Notes: generated by a model not told the origin, from the sequence alone. Numbered from the stretch's first letter, positions 10,335 through 22,696 are shown. The stretch: DNA of 64,000 nt from Chlorokybus atmophyticus (GCA_009103225.1 RHPI01002955.1:30486-94485), one strand, 5' to 3'. Translations and numbers: made by a program.

Positions 10335-11880
10335 GAGGAGGGGGTTTGAGGAGGAGTTCTGCGGTAGGCACCACGGGTTGACAAGCTGCGCATGAGTCCG
10401 ACAGCTAGACTCAATGTTATAGGGTACTTTCATGCGCAAGTCGGCTGCTCAGTTGCAAGTGGACATACTCTCACCACTGCCGGTACATTGTATATATTGT
10501 GGGCTTATAGGTGCAAGACCAAACAATCAGTCCAAGGTTTGTACAAGCTGCATGGCATGTTAGTGTTGGCTTACAGCAAGAATTGCCAACTTTTGTCAAA
10601 TGGCAAGGGTCACATATTAACAGCAGTGTAGCGGCAAAGAAACTGCCGGCTATTGCTGTCAGCTGTCCGTAACTACCGGCTAACGGCCGTCTGTGCACAT
10701 CGACCAAAGGGTAACTGGTTGACAACTCTCGGCCGGTTAGTGCCACTGACAACCACTTTCAGCCCGCGGCCGTCTGCGTCAGTCCACTTAAGCCAACGGC
10801 AAACCACACAGTCCAAAAGTAATATTTCAGGCAGCGACAGGCAGGCTCAGGCAGGCTCAGGCACCAGTCACTCCCTTAATCCTTAGCCAGTCACCGTGTA
10901 AAATTTGCGACGAATTATCAGACCTAAGTATGCTATGTTCAGTGCCGCAGTGCAGCTGGTCGGCGGCGGTGGCAGTGGTGTAGTTGCTGTTGGCGGCGGC
11001 GGTTGTATTTTAGCTGACCGCTAGTGCATTTTAACAGATGGCATTGTTTAGAGTGTAGCCGAAGCTTGTAATTGATAAGTTGCAATTCAAAAAGCATGGT
11101 GCGGTAGGTAAGTGAGTGCTGGCTTTGGGCGGTGGTATGGGCGGCGATGTGAGGGGCGTAGCTGGTGGTGTGAGCGAGCCATGTCTATTGAAGCTTGATG
11201 CTTTTGTTGACTGCTAAGACGTATTTGTAGGTTAATCTCGGCCACAGGGTTTCACTGCTGAGGACATGAAGTCATGCGGTGAGGGTAGGGATGTCCCGGC
11301 GCTCCTGCAGGAGGTTTCAAGGAGCACACATGGCGCCACTTGACAGGTTATTGTGCGAACATGTAACCAGTCTTGTATGCATTGTTTGACACTTGGAATT
11401 TGATATCGCTGTAATGCTTAACACGCGCTAGTTGATTCAGCAGTACGATTCCGTGCTGGCAATCATAAAAACTAAAAGGCGCAACACACACAACTGCATG
11501 CACACAGCAATTTGCAGCAACTATAGACACTTGCACACACACCCATGTTGCTAACAAGCGGCTTGTGTGTTTACACGTGTGATTTTTCTGCATAATAAGC
11601 ACAGTGTACTGCAGCAGGGGAGCTGCCTCTTGGTAAATAAACAGTTGGCATGTACTGGCACACACCTATCATCATGCAAAATCCGCATATAATAGCACAT
11701 GCATAAATGCATACACATATACACAATGTCGCCTCATTACTCTATAATTCTTGCAGTTGCTTTAGATTTCAGACGATGTTGTCACAACCGCACACAAAGC
11801 CCTACACCCTGAGGTGTTGAAGTTCCTAGTCTGCAAGACTGCGTTACTAGTAGTTCAGGTTCATTGCATGCCAATCCGCA
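10335..11880. other. no gene seen
   Basis: No recognisable coding. Around 10640-10760 are several CCGGC/GCCGG inverted motifs, and 10970-11010 and 11130-11170 are GGCGGT-rich. A GCAGGCTCA doublet sits near 10850. Confidence 0.4.
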
Positions 11881-12355
11881 TGCTTGAGATCTTGGAGGTC
11901 CAGGAACCTCACTCACTGTGCGTTACTGGACCTCAAAAATCTCAGGTTGGCGATATCCTTCGTTCTTTAATGGCTGAGATCTTGGAGGTCCAGCAACCTC
12001 ACTCACTGTGCGGTGCTGGACCTCCAAGATCTCAGGCGGCGATATCTTTCGTTCATAGGTGCCTGAGACCTTGAAGGTCCAGTAACCTCACTTACTGTGC
12101 ATTACTGGACCTCCAAGATCTCAGGTCAGCAATATCCTTCGTTCTTAGGTGCCTGAGATCTGGGAGGTCTAGTAACCTCACTCATTGTGCGGTGCTGGAC
12201 CTCCAAGATCTCAGGTTGGCGATATCCTTCGTTCCTTGATGATGAAATCTTGGAGGACCAGTAACCTCACTCACTGTGCGTTACTGGACCTCAAAGATCT
12301 CAGGTCGGCGATATCTTTCGTTCTTAATGCCTGAGATCTTGGAGGTCCGGACCTC
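11881..12355. repeat. tandem array of about 90-bp hairpin units
   Basis: GAGATCTTGG-type unit starts fall at 11886, 11976, 12065, 12155, 12244 and 12333, a period of 89-90 bp: five units and a cut sixth. Each unit pairs an arm like GAGATCTTGGAGGTCCAG with its reverse complement across a loop containing CTCACTCACTGTGCG. In unit 2 the arms are 20 bp and perfect (11976-11995 with 12014-12033). The spacer after each hairpin keeps CGATATCCTTCGTTC. Near the loop, paired bases change together (CCAGCA/TGCTGG in unit 2, CCAGTAA/TTACTGG in units 3 and 5). Confidence 0.92.
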
Positions 12356-12529
12356 ATACTGTACTAAGCGGGTTGTAAGTTTTAAACACCGTAAACTCAC
12401 TCTAGCATCTTGCCTTTAGGTGGACTATCAGCCGTACATCAACCGGCTTAGCCAAGGACATTGTCAATGTGTGTGGCAATTCAACGGAGGCAACATCGTT
12501 GGTTCTCAAGGACTTGATGACAAAGCAGC

Positions 12530-13526
12530 TGTAACGATACCACTCACTTACTTGCTGTACGGCTTGGCAAACTTATGCACAAGCACAAGGACTTACTTCC
12601 GGAAGCCCGAAGGAACACACGGTGCAGTACCTTGAAGGGGAAGTCACAGCACCGCACCAAGGAAGGAGAGGATGCCACCAACCTCTCTACTCAACTCCCA
12701 CACACATGCACACTCAAGCACACCCCACACACATGTGCAGAGCTGCCACAAGCATCACACCCCACATGGGAAGAGAGGGAGAGCCCCTTGAACAATCAAA
12801 CTAGGCACCCCACACACAAGAATCGAGTATGCACATGCTGAGCCCCCTCAACACTTGTTGAGGCCGTTCATATACCCCCTCTTTGCTGGTCTCCGACCTA
12901 GAACATCCAAGTCCAAGGCTACTTGCCTTGTCACGGCTGCGTTGACCACAACTCATGTCTAGGGCTGCCACATCAGCCCTTGGACCTCTTGTTTAGTGTC
13001 CAAGACTGATTACACATCAGCCTCGGACATCGTGAACGTCCTTGGCTGGCCACATCAGCCTTGGACATCACAAACATCACCCTTGGGCAACGTGAACGTC
13101 CTTGGCTGGTCATATCAGCCTAGGACATCACACACATGCATACATATGCATCCCTATGCATAAGTATGCGCGCATATGCACACATATGCGCATGCATGCA
13201 TACACATGCATACATCAAGTACGTACCTCATATTGTCACATATGCACTCATATGCGGACATATGCACATGTAAACATATGCACACGCATGCGGACACATG
13301 GCTCACATGGCCATGTCTCAATGGTACCGACCAGCTCTGTGCTTGCTGATATGCAATACCTTGTGTAGTTTATCTCACTCAAGGCCTCATAGGCTCAAGA
13401 GCAGACCACGTGAGAGCCACCCCACAAGCACTACACATGCTTATCACATGGAAAACGCACCCGGTCTCATCTTACTTACATAAGTAAGGAACAGAGAATG
13501 ACTTTAGCAGCCTTATAGGCGTGACA
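12530..13526. repeat. solo LTR, family C copy 1
   Basis: It begins TGTAACGATACC and ends GGCGTGACA, and is flanked on both sides by the 5-bp direct repeat GCAGC (12525-12529 and 13527-13531). Ends, size (997 bp) and target duplication fit a solo LTR left by recombination between two LTRs. A diverged copy lies at 43649-44463. Inside are imperfect repeats of the CCTTGGCTGGYCAYATCAGCC type (about 12950-13130) and an ACATATGCA-rich tract (about 13130-13290). Confidence 0.8.
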
Positions 13527-13849
13527 GCAGCCGTTGCTGCAAGCTGCCGTTTAACACGATGAAGACTTTCAGCCTGTTGCCGATGCCCCAGCCCTTCGCA
13601 CCGTTACCAAAATGTATCAAAAAGCCTATTAAGAAGTCAAGGCAGCAAACACAGAAGCCCATCGTCATGCGCGAGCCGTGCTTGTCAAAACCGGTAGCAG
13701 TGTGTTGTTGAAAGTCTCGAACGACGTACGTGTCGCTCAAAAGCTCGCTGCACTCCTTAACATCAAACGTCATCGGTTTTTTTAGCTGATATCAATCCGG
13801 AATGATTGGATCCTGAAGCATAATAGCAAACGCAAAGACAGCTTGCGTA

Positions 13850-14872
13850 TGGCCTTGTGGAATTTGATCCAACAATTTGGCATGACAACGCTAGAGAGTC
13901 TGCATCCAAACACGATCAAAGTCACGCTCGAGATGAAGTCATTAACAAGAGGCTGCGCAATATCGAAATCTTTAAAAGACATTTGAAAGGCACTACGCAC
14001 ATAGAGCTCTTCTTAATGTTTAAAGAGCAGCACCCGGAAGTTCAAGTACTGCAGCGGTTATTTGAGCTACTGAAAGCTGAAATCTTACTATATCAAAGGA
14101 CGAGACGTTCAACATGTTTGTGTTTGTTCAGCACATACAAAGGACGAGACGTTCAACATGTTTGTGTTTGTTCAGCACATAAAGAACAAGCAAATGTGGG
14201 TCACCCTTACCAATTTTATGCGCTTGCGGCACAATGATAACTATCGCCGTCCCTGCGATTACTGTGAGGTAAGCAAGCTGGCAGTCACTCGACATGTAAC
14301 ATCTTACAAGCCGCATGCCGCTTGCATATTGTTCAACATATACAAAAGATCTGCGGCTGCGATGCTTTTTGCAATCATATTATCTACAACAAGTGTTTAC
14401 TGGCCCGCAAAAAATTTTCGAGCCAGATCAAACGTCGTGAACTCTATCATGTGTCCAAAGGAGCCTGGTGAAGAATATTATAGGAAGCGCTGTGTCCAAG
14501 GGGAAAGCAGTCGGTGTGGCTGAGACAAGCTTGCTCCAAAATGTCCTACATATTTGCAAGGCGTCACTACGCGACTATGTCCGTCCCCTTACAAAAAGCA
14601 AAAGCAGAGAGGGCGCGCTGCTGATGGTGCTGTCAAAGAGTACGAACGCGTGGATTTCGTCAAGCAATCACTTACTTACTCAGCATTCTGCATGTGATAC
14701 TGACCTATGCTACAGGACTTTTGCTGGCACACGTTTCTGGGTTCGTGGCAAGCTTCTCAGCGACGACAGTGCTTACACACGCGGCACCATTGTCATCAGT
14801 GACTTTTCGGAGAAGTATACCATTCGCCTAAACAACGAGCTGATGCAGCAGCACTTTCAACTGCACCTGTAG
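13850..14872 (+). pseudogene. decayed ORF tract, transposon-derived or host, unrecognised
   Basis: Open stretches in changing frames cover this region. One reads FKEQHPEVQVLQRLFELLK and, after a frame change, VCVCSAHK, a pattern I associate with ORFs of unknown function that accompany animal and algal transposons, but I cannot name the family. A 44-bp tandem duplication (14095-14138 repeated at 14139-14181) interrupts the frame. Later segments read CDYCEVSKLAVTRH and, near 14720-14870, RFWVRGKLLSDDSAY and RLNNELMQQHFQLHL. Too damaged to be active. Confidence 0.35.
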
Positions 14873-14893
14873 TAATCTATGTTATGATAGTGT

Positions 14894-15446
14894 AATGCCG
14901 GTTAATGTGGAATAGGCTAAGAAGGGCTTGTGCAGCATTAATAAGCATTTCACAACCACTCGTAGCAGCGTCATTTGCTATCATGGCCTAGTCGGCAAAG
15001 CCCCGCATTACATCGGTACTCGGAGCTCTAAAGGTCGTGAGTTCGAGTCCCATCAGGCGCAAAGAATTGCGCGCGAGTGCTTAGGTTTTCGCGACCGTCG
15101 GAAACGATCCAAGGCCGTTAAGTAGTGAGAAGTTACAAACTTAACTACGAGATTGAGTGGGTTGAGTAGGCGCGCAGGGTCGCTCCTGCGCGCGGCAACG
15201 TGGCAAGTCGCCGCGGAAAACTATGCGGTATGACCGGTAACGGCTGGTCATGGCCGGACGCGAGCAAAACCCTGCCGGTCAGGAAGGACCAAGATGTGCA
15301 GGTGAAATTGCGGTTAAAGCCGGGTTAAATGTAATGGTTAATATGAAATAGGCTAAGAAGGGCTTGTGAAGCATTAATAAGCAATACACAACCTCTTATG
15401 GTAGCAACTTTTGCTATCATGGCCTAGTTGGCTAAGCCCCACATTA
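14894..15446. repeat. direct repeat carrying tRNA-like sequence
   Basis: A segment of about 100 bp (14894-14999), with AATAGGCTAAGAAGGGCTTG and GCTATCATGGCCTAG, recurs at about 15329-15446. The stretch between is CG-rich and contains an inverted GCGCGCAGG / CCTGCGCGC pair (15171-15195). Confidence 0.7.
14977..15060 (+). repeat. tRNA-derived (SINE-like) head
   Basis: 84 bases with a box A match (TGGCCTAGTCGG at 14984) and a box B match (GAGTTCGAGTCC at 15039), spaced as in a class II (Leu/Ser-like) tRNA. The acceptor arms pair poorly, so it is a degenerate tRNA-derived pol III head rather than a working tRNA. A copy cut after the D arm is at 15413-15447. Confidence 0.5.
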
Positions 15447-17464
15447 GTGCATTTGCACGCGCAGATTGAGATCGATGGCATCGAGTGTACAGATGAGGAG
15501 CCTGTGAGCATGAAAAAGGTAAAACAGCATGTGTTACGTCAATGGACCTTTTATAGCTGACTTGCCCGCTGACCAGGTTGGACTCAGCCGTATTTCACGC
15601 AGGTGCACTTTTTCATAACGGATGACACCATTAAAGACAGCTTCATAGTGCATCATTGCATCAGAAGACTCCTGAGGGGGTATTGGCGCAGCGACAATGA
15701 TGTACACAAAATCGTCAGTTGAAGTAATAAATGTAGCATACAATTCAAGTGCGCGAAACAATTTGGACAGATAGCAAAGTCTGGAGTGCTTGTTCCCACG
15801 ACCTCTGCATCGGCTGTTGAATGCAAGAACGACCCTGCGGCTTATTGCCATGTAAAGTTAGAGTGGCATTATCCTTGCCCTCAGCACGGCAAAGGAGAAC
15901 ACGGCGGCTAGGGAGGAACATTAAAGCACCTTCTTGACAGAGCAGTGCTGCAGGACGAACAGATAGTGAATGCTAAGTCTGCAACACATTACGCTAATGA
16001 GCACCTGGGCCAAGGAGCTGTATCCACGTATGTATCTCGAGAAGGCGAGATGTGTGTGGAAGCGCTTTTTTCACCTTTTTGATATTGACAAGGTTGTGCA
16101 TAAACCGGAAGCAATTACCGGACAGTGCCATGCACTATAAAGTTTCAGGTCATGCGAGCAACGGGTGAGGCGGACCGCTTTATGTCCCGTGCGCTCACTT
16201 GCTTTTGTGCACCATGTGTCGAGGAGCTGCATTCTAGCTGCGTCAACAAGGAGTATGCGGGCAGGTGGAAGCGGCAGGTGCTTGTGGCTAGAGATGATGA
16301 AGCGGAGGAGGCTAAGCAAGAGGTAGGCATTTCTCAGATCTTGAAAGTGCAGCATTTGAACACTTAGATTTGCATGAGATGTTTAAAGTAAATAGTTGCC
16401 AGCACATGTAGCTGAATGTTATGTGAGACAGTGCTGAGCCTGCAAGTATAGTGAAGGTTCAGTATCCTGAATTGCTTGCTGACTGTGCACCCTTATACAT
16501 AAACGTCATGAGAGACATTACTGAGCTTGCTAGTTAATCAACATCCAGCATCTTGCAATGCGTGCTGATGCAAGCAGGGTATTGCAGTTTTTGTAATTTT
16601 AGTGCTTGCTGTCTTGCGGACATTAATGCTAAACCAAGAGACGCTGATATTGACCTTGAAGAAGTGGGATCTCTTCGTTGTATCTTCAGACAAGAGCGCT
16701 GAAGATCACGACAGGGATGCACTTTATTTATTGGATCATTCAATGTGTGGAGGAGGCAGAAAAAAATCGTCAATCCACAACCCTTGTGGACAGCTACAGC
16801 AACAGGGTGCTTCCGGACACCCTGTATGTTACACGAGTATACTTTTGCAACTCACGCAACAACATGTCCAAGTTTAAGAGTTGCCAAAACGGTCTTTGTG
16901 GTTCCGACCGCCTCAACCCCACAAAATGGCAAGAGTACCAGCTTACATACTGCAGTGCGCACCCAAGGTCACGTTAAAGCGGGAGTTCAAAAGTAAACGA
17001 CTTACCCGGAGTAAGAAATCCAAGCTGAAGACATGGATAGGTATAAGGGAGTCGTTGTTTCGCATACGGGACGAGTTGCATGAGGCCATCCTTGAGGTGT
17101 TGTGAAGTAAAACAACTAGGGTTGTACATTTGTGTGGCTAAGTGTAGACTGTTTACCAAGGTAATGCAAGTTGCTGTAGTTGATGTTGAATCATGTTTTC
17201 CATGTATAATGTGCTGCCGTGGATATCGCTTCATGTATCTTCAAAAGTTGCAAATTGTGTAAACATCATCATGTTTTCATGTGGGAATTAGCTCATTTAT
17301 TATGATGAGTATTATGTGCATTCAAGATAAAATCTCATGCAATATAAAAGGAATGTAGGGTCCCATACATTCAGTTGTTTTCAGCCTATCTTAGGCCCAT
17401 TTTTACAACTCTGAAGCCCCCAAGCCATTTGCAAAAAGTGTAACCCCAGACCTTGCTACACGCC
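15447..17464. other. unrecognised sequence with short ORFs
   Basis: No family is recognised. Open stretches at 16125-16367 and in overlapping frames over 16602-17105 have some coding look; the last ends with a Lys/Arg-rich segment (LKREFKSKRLTRSKKSKLK) before TGA at about 17104. This could be one decayed gene with frame changes. Confidence 0.3.
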
Positions 17465-17468
17465 TATA

Positions 17469-18279
17469 ATGAAGTTTAGCACGTCATGCCGTCCGCAAAC
17501 AGCTGGCCAAACGGAGCGCGCAAATCACGTAATTGAAGACATGCTGCGATGCTACGTGAACGCACGACAAAATAACTGGGCGGAGCAACTGGAAGTGGCG
17601 GAATTCGCAATGAACAATCACAAGAATGCAAGCACCGGCGTAACCCCCTTTCTGATGAATTACGGTCAGCATCCATTGACGCCGTTAACACATGGGTACC
17701 ACACGGAGATGTGCATGTGAGGCGGCGGGTGACTTCTTGAAGACATGTGTTAACATCACCAAAGCGGCCAAACAAGCTTTTTTAGTGGCGCAAAACAGGC
17801 AGAAGCAGCACGTAGACGCACATTGCCGGCATGTTACATTGAATGAAGATGACATGGTATTGCTTTCTGCGAACTTGCTGGTACGTGCTGCAGTTTGCAA
17901 GTGAAGTAAACGCTGGCTTGGACCATTTAAAGTCATTACGGTGATCTCGGACGTCGCGTACAAGTTGCAACTACCTGAGACTATGCACATCCACCCTGTC
18001 TTTCATATATTCCTGCTAAAACCATATCGAGGAGAACCACCATTGCGTCCACCGCCTGAATTGGCTACAGACCATCATGTGGAACATGAAGTGGAGGACA
18101 TTGTTGGGGAGAAAATGGTGCGCAACATGCGCAAATGCTTAGTGAAGTGGAAGGGCTACCCTATGCATGAGGCCACTTGGGAAGCGGAGGAGCACCTAGC
18201 GAATGCACAACAAGTTGCAAGCGTATTTGCAACGACGTTCAGTACAACCTTGCGAGCTTGGAGGACGAAGCTCACCTAG
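17469..18279 (+). pseudogene. gypsy integrase C-terminal part and chromodomain
   Basis: The first frame reads the conserved TAGQTERANHVIEDMLRCY block and ends with GVTPFLMNYGQHPLTPL. A frame change near 17690-17700 follows, then the linker (FLVAQNRQKQHVDAHCR). From 17941 an open frame holds HPVFHIFLLKPYRG and a chromodomain (VEDIVGEKMVRNMRKCLVKW, then ATWEAEEHL). The stop is just before the GGGGGGGAGGAG polypurine tract. Remnant only, with no catalytic Asp pair. Confidence 0.85.
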
Positions 18280-18290
18280 GGGGGGAGGAG

Positions 18291-18955
18291 TGTAACAGTC
18301 GCCGTCAATGTCATGATTTCATGACCTTTTAGGCCTTATTTATCAAGTATCATGTTTTCATGACTTGTGGCGGATAACGGTGAGTTGTGAGTCTGCCGCA
18401 GATATTGACCGGCCCCAGGACCGGTCTAGAACACGCCAGAAAACGGAGGGCCAGTCGAGAAGGACTCGACCAGATTTCTGGAAGGGTCTGGCGCCAAATA
18501 GTATAACTTTGCCATCTGGGCATCTTTTGAGGAGTTCCTTGGTGCGTAGGAAAGGTCTATGAGTGTAATACAAGGTTCTACAAGAATATTTTAGCTTCTT
18601 ATTCCGTCTAGCTCGAGAAACGTCTGGACAGTAGCATGTGCAGACAGGTAGGTATGAAAAGGACATTTCACTTTGCAATACAACCTTTAGCTCCCTAGTT
18701 TCTTGTGTGCAAGCTTGGTGGTGGTTAGCAGGGGTTGCTAGCGTGTGTCCACTGGTGTGTGCTTGCTTGTGTGACGATTCAAGGCGCTACACAAGTCGGT
18801 GTGTAGTTTCGAGCGCATGCGTGTGCGTGCGCGAGTGGCGGGGCGCGCGTATGTGCTTGGCAGAGGGGGCAAGGTTCCGGGGTGAATACCGTGTCTTCGT
18901 GAGAGGTTAGTTGATTGGACCAACTCATAGGTGACAAGGCACGAGCACCGTCACA
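18291..18955 (+). repeat. LTR, family A (3' LTR of copy 2)
   Basis: TGTAACAGTC ... CGTCACA, 665 bp, alignable along its length with 1393-2064. The TATA box has mutated to TATGAAAAG near 18653. Confidence 0.88.
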
Positions 18956-19016
18956 CTTATCATGAAAGTAAAGTAAGTGACAGAGAGGGACTTAAGCCAG
19001 CCTTATAGGCGTAACA
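18956..19016. repeat. LTR family C, terminal fragment
   Basis: The 61 bases match the end of the solo LTR at 13466-13526 (AAGTAA ... CCTTATAGGCGTRACA). Only the terminus survives, directly against the family A LTR. Confidence 0.6.
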
Positions 19017-20264
19017 ATACCTTAGGGTATGGTGTGGTAGGCATTTGCATGCAGCATTGCCTTGCTGCGCATTCTTTACATCAGGTCGCGTGTGCAATAT
19101 CATTTTATGCATACACCCAACAGGTGACAACAAAAGCGTTGCATGAACAGTCAATTTTATCTCTGAGGCCTATATGTCTATTGCTGCATTAACTGCATAC
19201 AATTGTAAGCAAATATTGTAATATTCACATACTCCACACCTGCATGATAAGTTTGTATGAAAACCGCATCGTGACATAATTGTTTGACATCGATTGATTG
19301 CTGCGTAATCATGAGGTGTAATTGTAAACATTTATGGATGTTTATTATCATTGAATAGTGTTGTTATGAATTTAGTAGATTTGAAAAGTATCGTGCTCAA
19401 AAGACGTTTATATATGCTATTTGCTTGGTCAAACACTGTACAACATACGGTATTGCATTTCAAGTCAATCGTAAACATAAGAATAAGAAAAAACTCCGAG
19501 ACGGCATGTCATGAAATTTTTATCTTTCCAGCAGCTCAACTTCTGCAATCGAGTGATAACCAACTGAAATGCGTAGGTTGGGGAGGGTTTGACGGATAGT
19601 ATATTAAATGTTTTTGCAAAGCTTCCTATGAACATTTTGGCGCAGTACGATACTGTCACGCGCTTTGCTGAATGCAATGACATCACATATACATCACATC
19701 ACACATCACACATTGCAGGAATATATTGTCATATTATGTCAGGCAGACAGCTTGAGTGAATGAACCACCTTGAAAACCATCTCTCTCAAATGCAAATTGC
19801 AGTCTGAACTGATCTCATTTGTAAAGGCTGATGCGGTGTGCAATGTATTGTTTTTCACGAGCACCGTTCGGATAGCGCTTAGTTGCCAACGGGCAAGTTG
19901 ACACAGAGGAGAGTCTACCTGGGTATTGTGCCACGTCGGCTTGCATGTTTGCCACGTCAGCGAGCGCCTGTTTTCAATCGGGTTCTTAACAGGACCTGCC
20001 CACGAAAGAAGATCCGGATCCGGATCAAAGTGTCGTGCTGATCCGAAGTGCAGAAAATGCAAAATTTGGCGCCTCCGTGCTTATCGCCACGTGGATAAGA
20101 CTGGCGTCTCTCTGGTGTCTGTCTGGGGTTTAAGGCGGCGGCGGCGGTGGCGGTGGCAAGGAGGAGAAGGAATAGGACGAGGGTTTGGAGGGCAAGGGAT
20201 TCAAGAGGAGACGGAGGAAGTGCTGGGTGCTGTTATCGGGGTGGGGCGGTTCTGGTTGGGAGAC
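19017..20264. other. AT-rich intergenic region and PEX11 upstream
   Basis: No gene seen. 19160-19740 is AT-rich with only short open frames; 20130-20170 is GGCGGT-rich. The last 300 bases are the PEX11 promoter/5' leader; no clear TATA box is seen. Confidence 0.5.
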
Positions 20265-21726
20265 ATGGACGCGCAGCAGTGCGAGGTGGCCGCGTCGTCT
20301 GTGGCGCTGGCCAGGGCGCAGGTGGCGCTCATTGCGGCGTTTTTAGGCAAGACGGAGGCGCGCGACAAGATTGTCAGGACAATACAGTGAGCTCTTTGTG
20401 TTCAACGTCAACATCGTCGTGTCTGCATAGAGCCCAGATTTGGTGTGCTGCTGCCTTCATCGTGCTTCTTCCCGTGAGTCTGGTTAGCAGCAACAGTTTG
20501 TGCTTGTGTGTACACTCATGTACGTGACCAGTTACCGTTTATTGTTGCAATTGGAGCCACAGCATGCCATGGCAATAAAAGCACAGCACAGCATACTTGA
20601 GCGCACCGCCGCTGCAACTGCTACTAGTGCGGCTGCTGCGTTTGCTGCTAGCATGGCCGTGCACAATTGAGTCAGACTTAACGTGTATGTGTGTCTGCGC
20701 GCCCGCATCCGCACATTTGCGAATGCATGCAGGCGCACATACACACGCAGTCTGATCTGACCCGAACGAGCATGGAAGTGTGGGCAAACATGCGAATGAC
20801 AACTTGGTGGCATTGGGGTTTCACAGAATGCCAAGGGGTCAGTGTGAACTGCGTGCGTGCGTGTGCGTGCGCATTTGCATTGCTTCAGCATGTGTTTGCC
20901 TTCGAAGATACGAGCAAGCACTTGGCACTGGGTCTGACAGGTTCCCAGTGAATCAATTTGTGCATTTCCACAGGTATGGGTCGAAGGCGATCTCGGCTGG
21001 GGAGAAGGGGCCGCTGCTGGATTTGGAGAAGCATGCGTCGATGGCGCGCAAGCTGTTCCGTCTGGCGAAGTCGGTGAACGACCTGCAGCAGCTGCTTGCG
21101 CCCGCACCCAGGGACCAGCCTGCTCCCATTGTGCTGCTCACGCGCGCCAAGCACGGCCTCCTCGGCACCTACTTTGCGCTCGACGCCGTGCTCTGGGCCG
21201 GCCGTGTCGGCGTGTACAAGAACAAGGACCGCGCCGAGCTGCTCGGCCGCATCTCCGTCTGGTGCTGGATGGGCGCCAATTACTGCACCATCGTCACGGA
21301 GGTAAGCGCGGGGGGGTTCAAGTGCGATGACGGTGTGTTAAGCTGTCGCTCTCTCCCTGGACGCTGTGTTGCGTGCAGCTGTCGCAGCTGGCGGCCAAGC
21401 GGCGAGGCGATCGGGCGCGCTACCTCGCACTGCTGAAAGCCTGCCTCGACGTCGTAACAGCGTTTGGGATCCTGCAGCTGGGCCAGAGCGTGCTCAAACC
21501 GCGGCTACAGGGCGTTATCGGGCTGATCTCCTCTCTCATCTCGTGCTACCAGGTATCGTCCGTAGCTCTTTCGTCGCATGGCATACAAGCGCAGCGCTGC
21601 ATGTCCATTCCCGGAATTGTGCACACCGTGCACTTTGTGTCTTGCACTTGCTGCGATGACAACCTGAGTGTCTTGCAGGTTTACCCAGCACAGCCCGCTC
21701 CAGCCCTTAAAGCAAAGGCTGCGTAG
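20265..21726 (+). CDS. PEX11: peroxisomal membrane protein PEX11 (C/D/E type)
   Basis: PEX11 proteins sit in the peroxisome membrane and drive its elongation and division. Four exons: 20265-20386, 20974-21301, 21379-21552, 21679-21726, all with GT-AG introns and consistent phase, give 223 residues against about 230-240 in plants. Family blocks, in order: EARDKIVRTIQYGSK (31-45), LARKLFRL-like MARKLFRLAKSVNDLQ, ALDAVLWAGRVGVYKNKDRA (about 115-135), ELLGRISVWCWMG, and GLISSLISCYQ near the C terminus. The upstream frame stays open to 19926, but the ATG at 20265 gives the family's normal N terminus. TGTAA at 21758-21762 may be the poly(A) signal. GC content is higher than in the flanks. It is the only intact host gene seen in the window. 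Confidence 0.93.
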
Positions 21727-22696
21727 CGCTATGAGCTGTACTTTGTTTCTTGTACCGTGTAATTGTTTAGTGTACATACGACACATTGAAGCAACAGCCG
21801 CTTGCGCTTGCTCCAACCTGAAGCCGATGAGATGGCGGACCAGCTCTCGTTCAACTCGTGTGCAATCCTGGGCAACGCAAACAGCAGCACAACAAGAGTA
21901 GCCATTGAGAAATGGCACTTCAGACTCCAAAATACTGAGCCATACGGCATGATAGTCTGACCGCGCGGTGCTTGCACAACTCACGAATTCCATGTGTTAT
22001 GGTCCACATTGAGAGGCCTTGATGTGCAGTTTGCGTAAGTTGTACATTAGGGTTCATACTTGTACAACGTTGCACAACAGGCGAATGGATCCAAATTGCT
22101 GCAAGTAGTGCGCATCCCGTTCCATTTGTCATTCACTCATGCTTTGTTGCATAATATTGACCTCACATTGGCATGTGTATGTAAGAACAAGTTGTTGTGA
22201 CTGGGAGCTGGGGGCTGGGTAAGTTAGAGTAAACACATAGCTTGGCGATGCTGAATAACATGTGATGGTGACTGCGATGACATATTCCTCTCGCATTTTC
22301 TGTACAACACTAGCAATGTGTATTAGCCCGGTGATGGTGTATACGAACATGCTTGCATGTGGGTTGGTCTGCAAATGTGTGTGCATGCATGCCTATAACT
22401 GCCACGCGTATAACTCGTACGCAAGCATGTGTGCCCTACAACAACAGAGTGTGCATGCAAACATTGCAGTTGTCAGCATGACTGATCAATCATCTAGTAC
22501 ACTTGTGACCACATGGAAGCAAGGATTTACTAGTACAGCAACATCGTCATACAAAGCTACGCACTGTCAGCCATGCCTATCACACTGCACCAGTAAACTC
22601 AAACGCACGCAAGCACGCCTACACATGCACACCATTGCATATAATCTACACATCTACACGGCTGAAGCTGCCAAAGGAAGGGGTGGGGGGGCGCTC
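21727..22696. other. PEX11 3' region and spacer, no gene
   Basis: No recognisable coding; GT/CA-rich text around 22330-22470 (TGCATGTG). Ends at an N (22697) before the GA tract. Confidence 0.5.

Larger units (their letters stand above)
17465..18955 (+). mobile_element. Ty3/gypsy family A copy 2, 5'-truncated
   Basis: It starts abruptly inside integrase at a point equal to about base 676 of copy 1 and runs through the chromodomain to a complete 3' LTR (18291-18955). No 5' LTR or target duplication can be paired. It abuts the tail of a family C LTR (18956-19016), so it was probably inserted in, or recombined with, that LTR. Confidence 0.88.

Noticed and set aside
11881-12355. CRISPR array
   Set aside because: Spacers between repeats are the same in every unit and the organism is a eukaryote; it is a tandem satellite.
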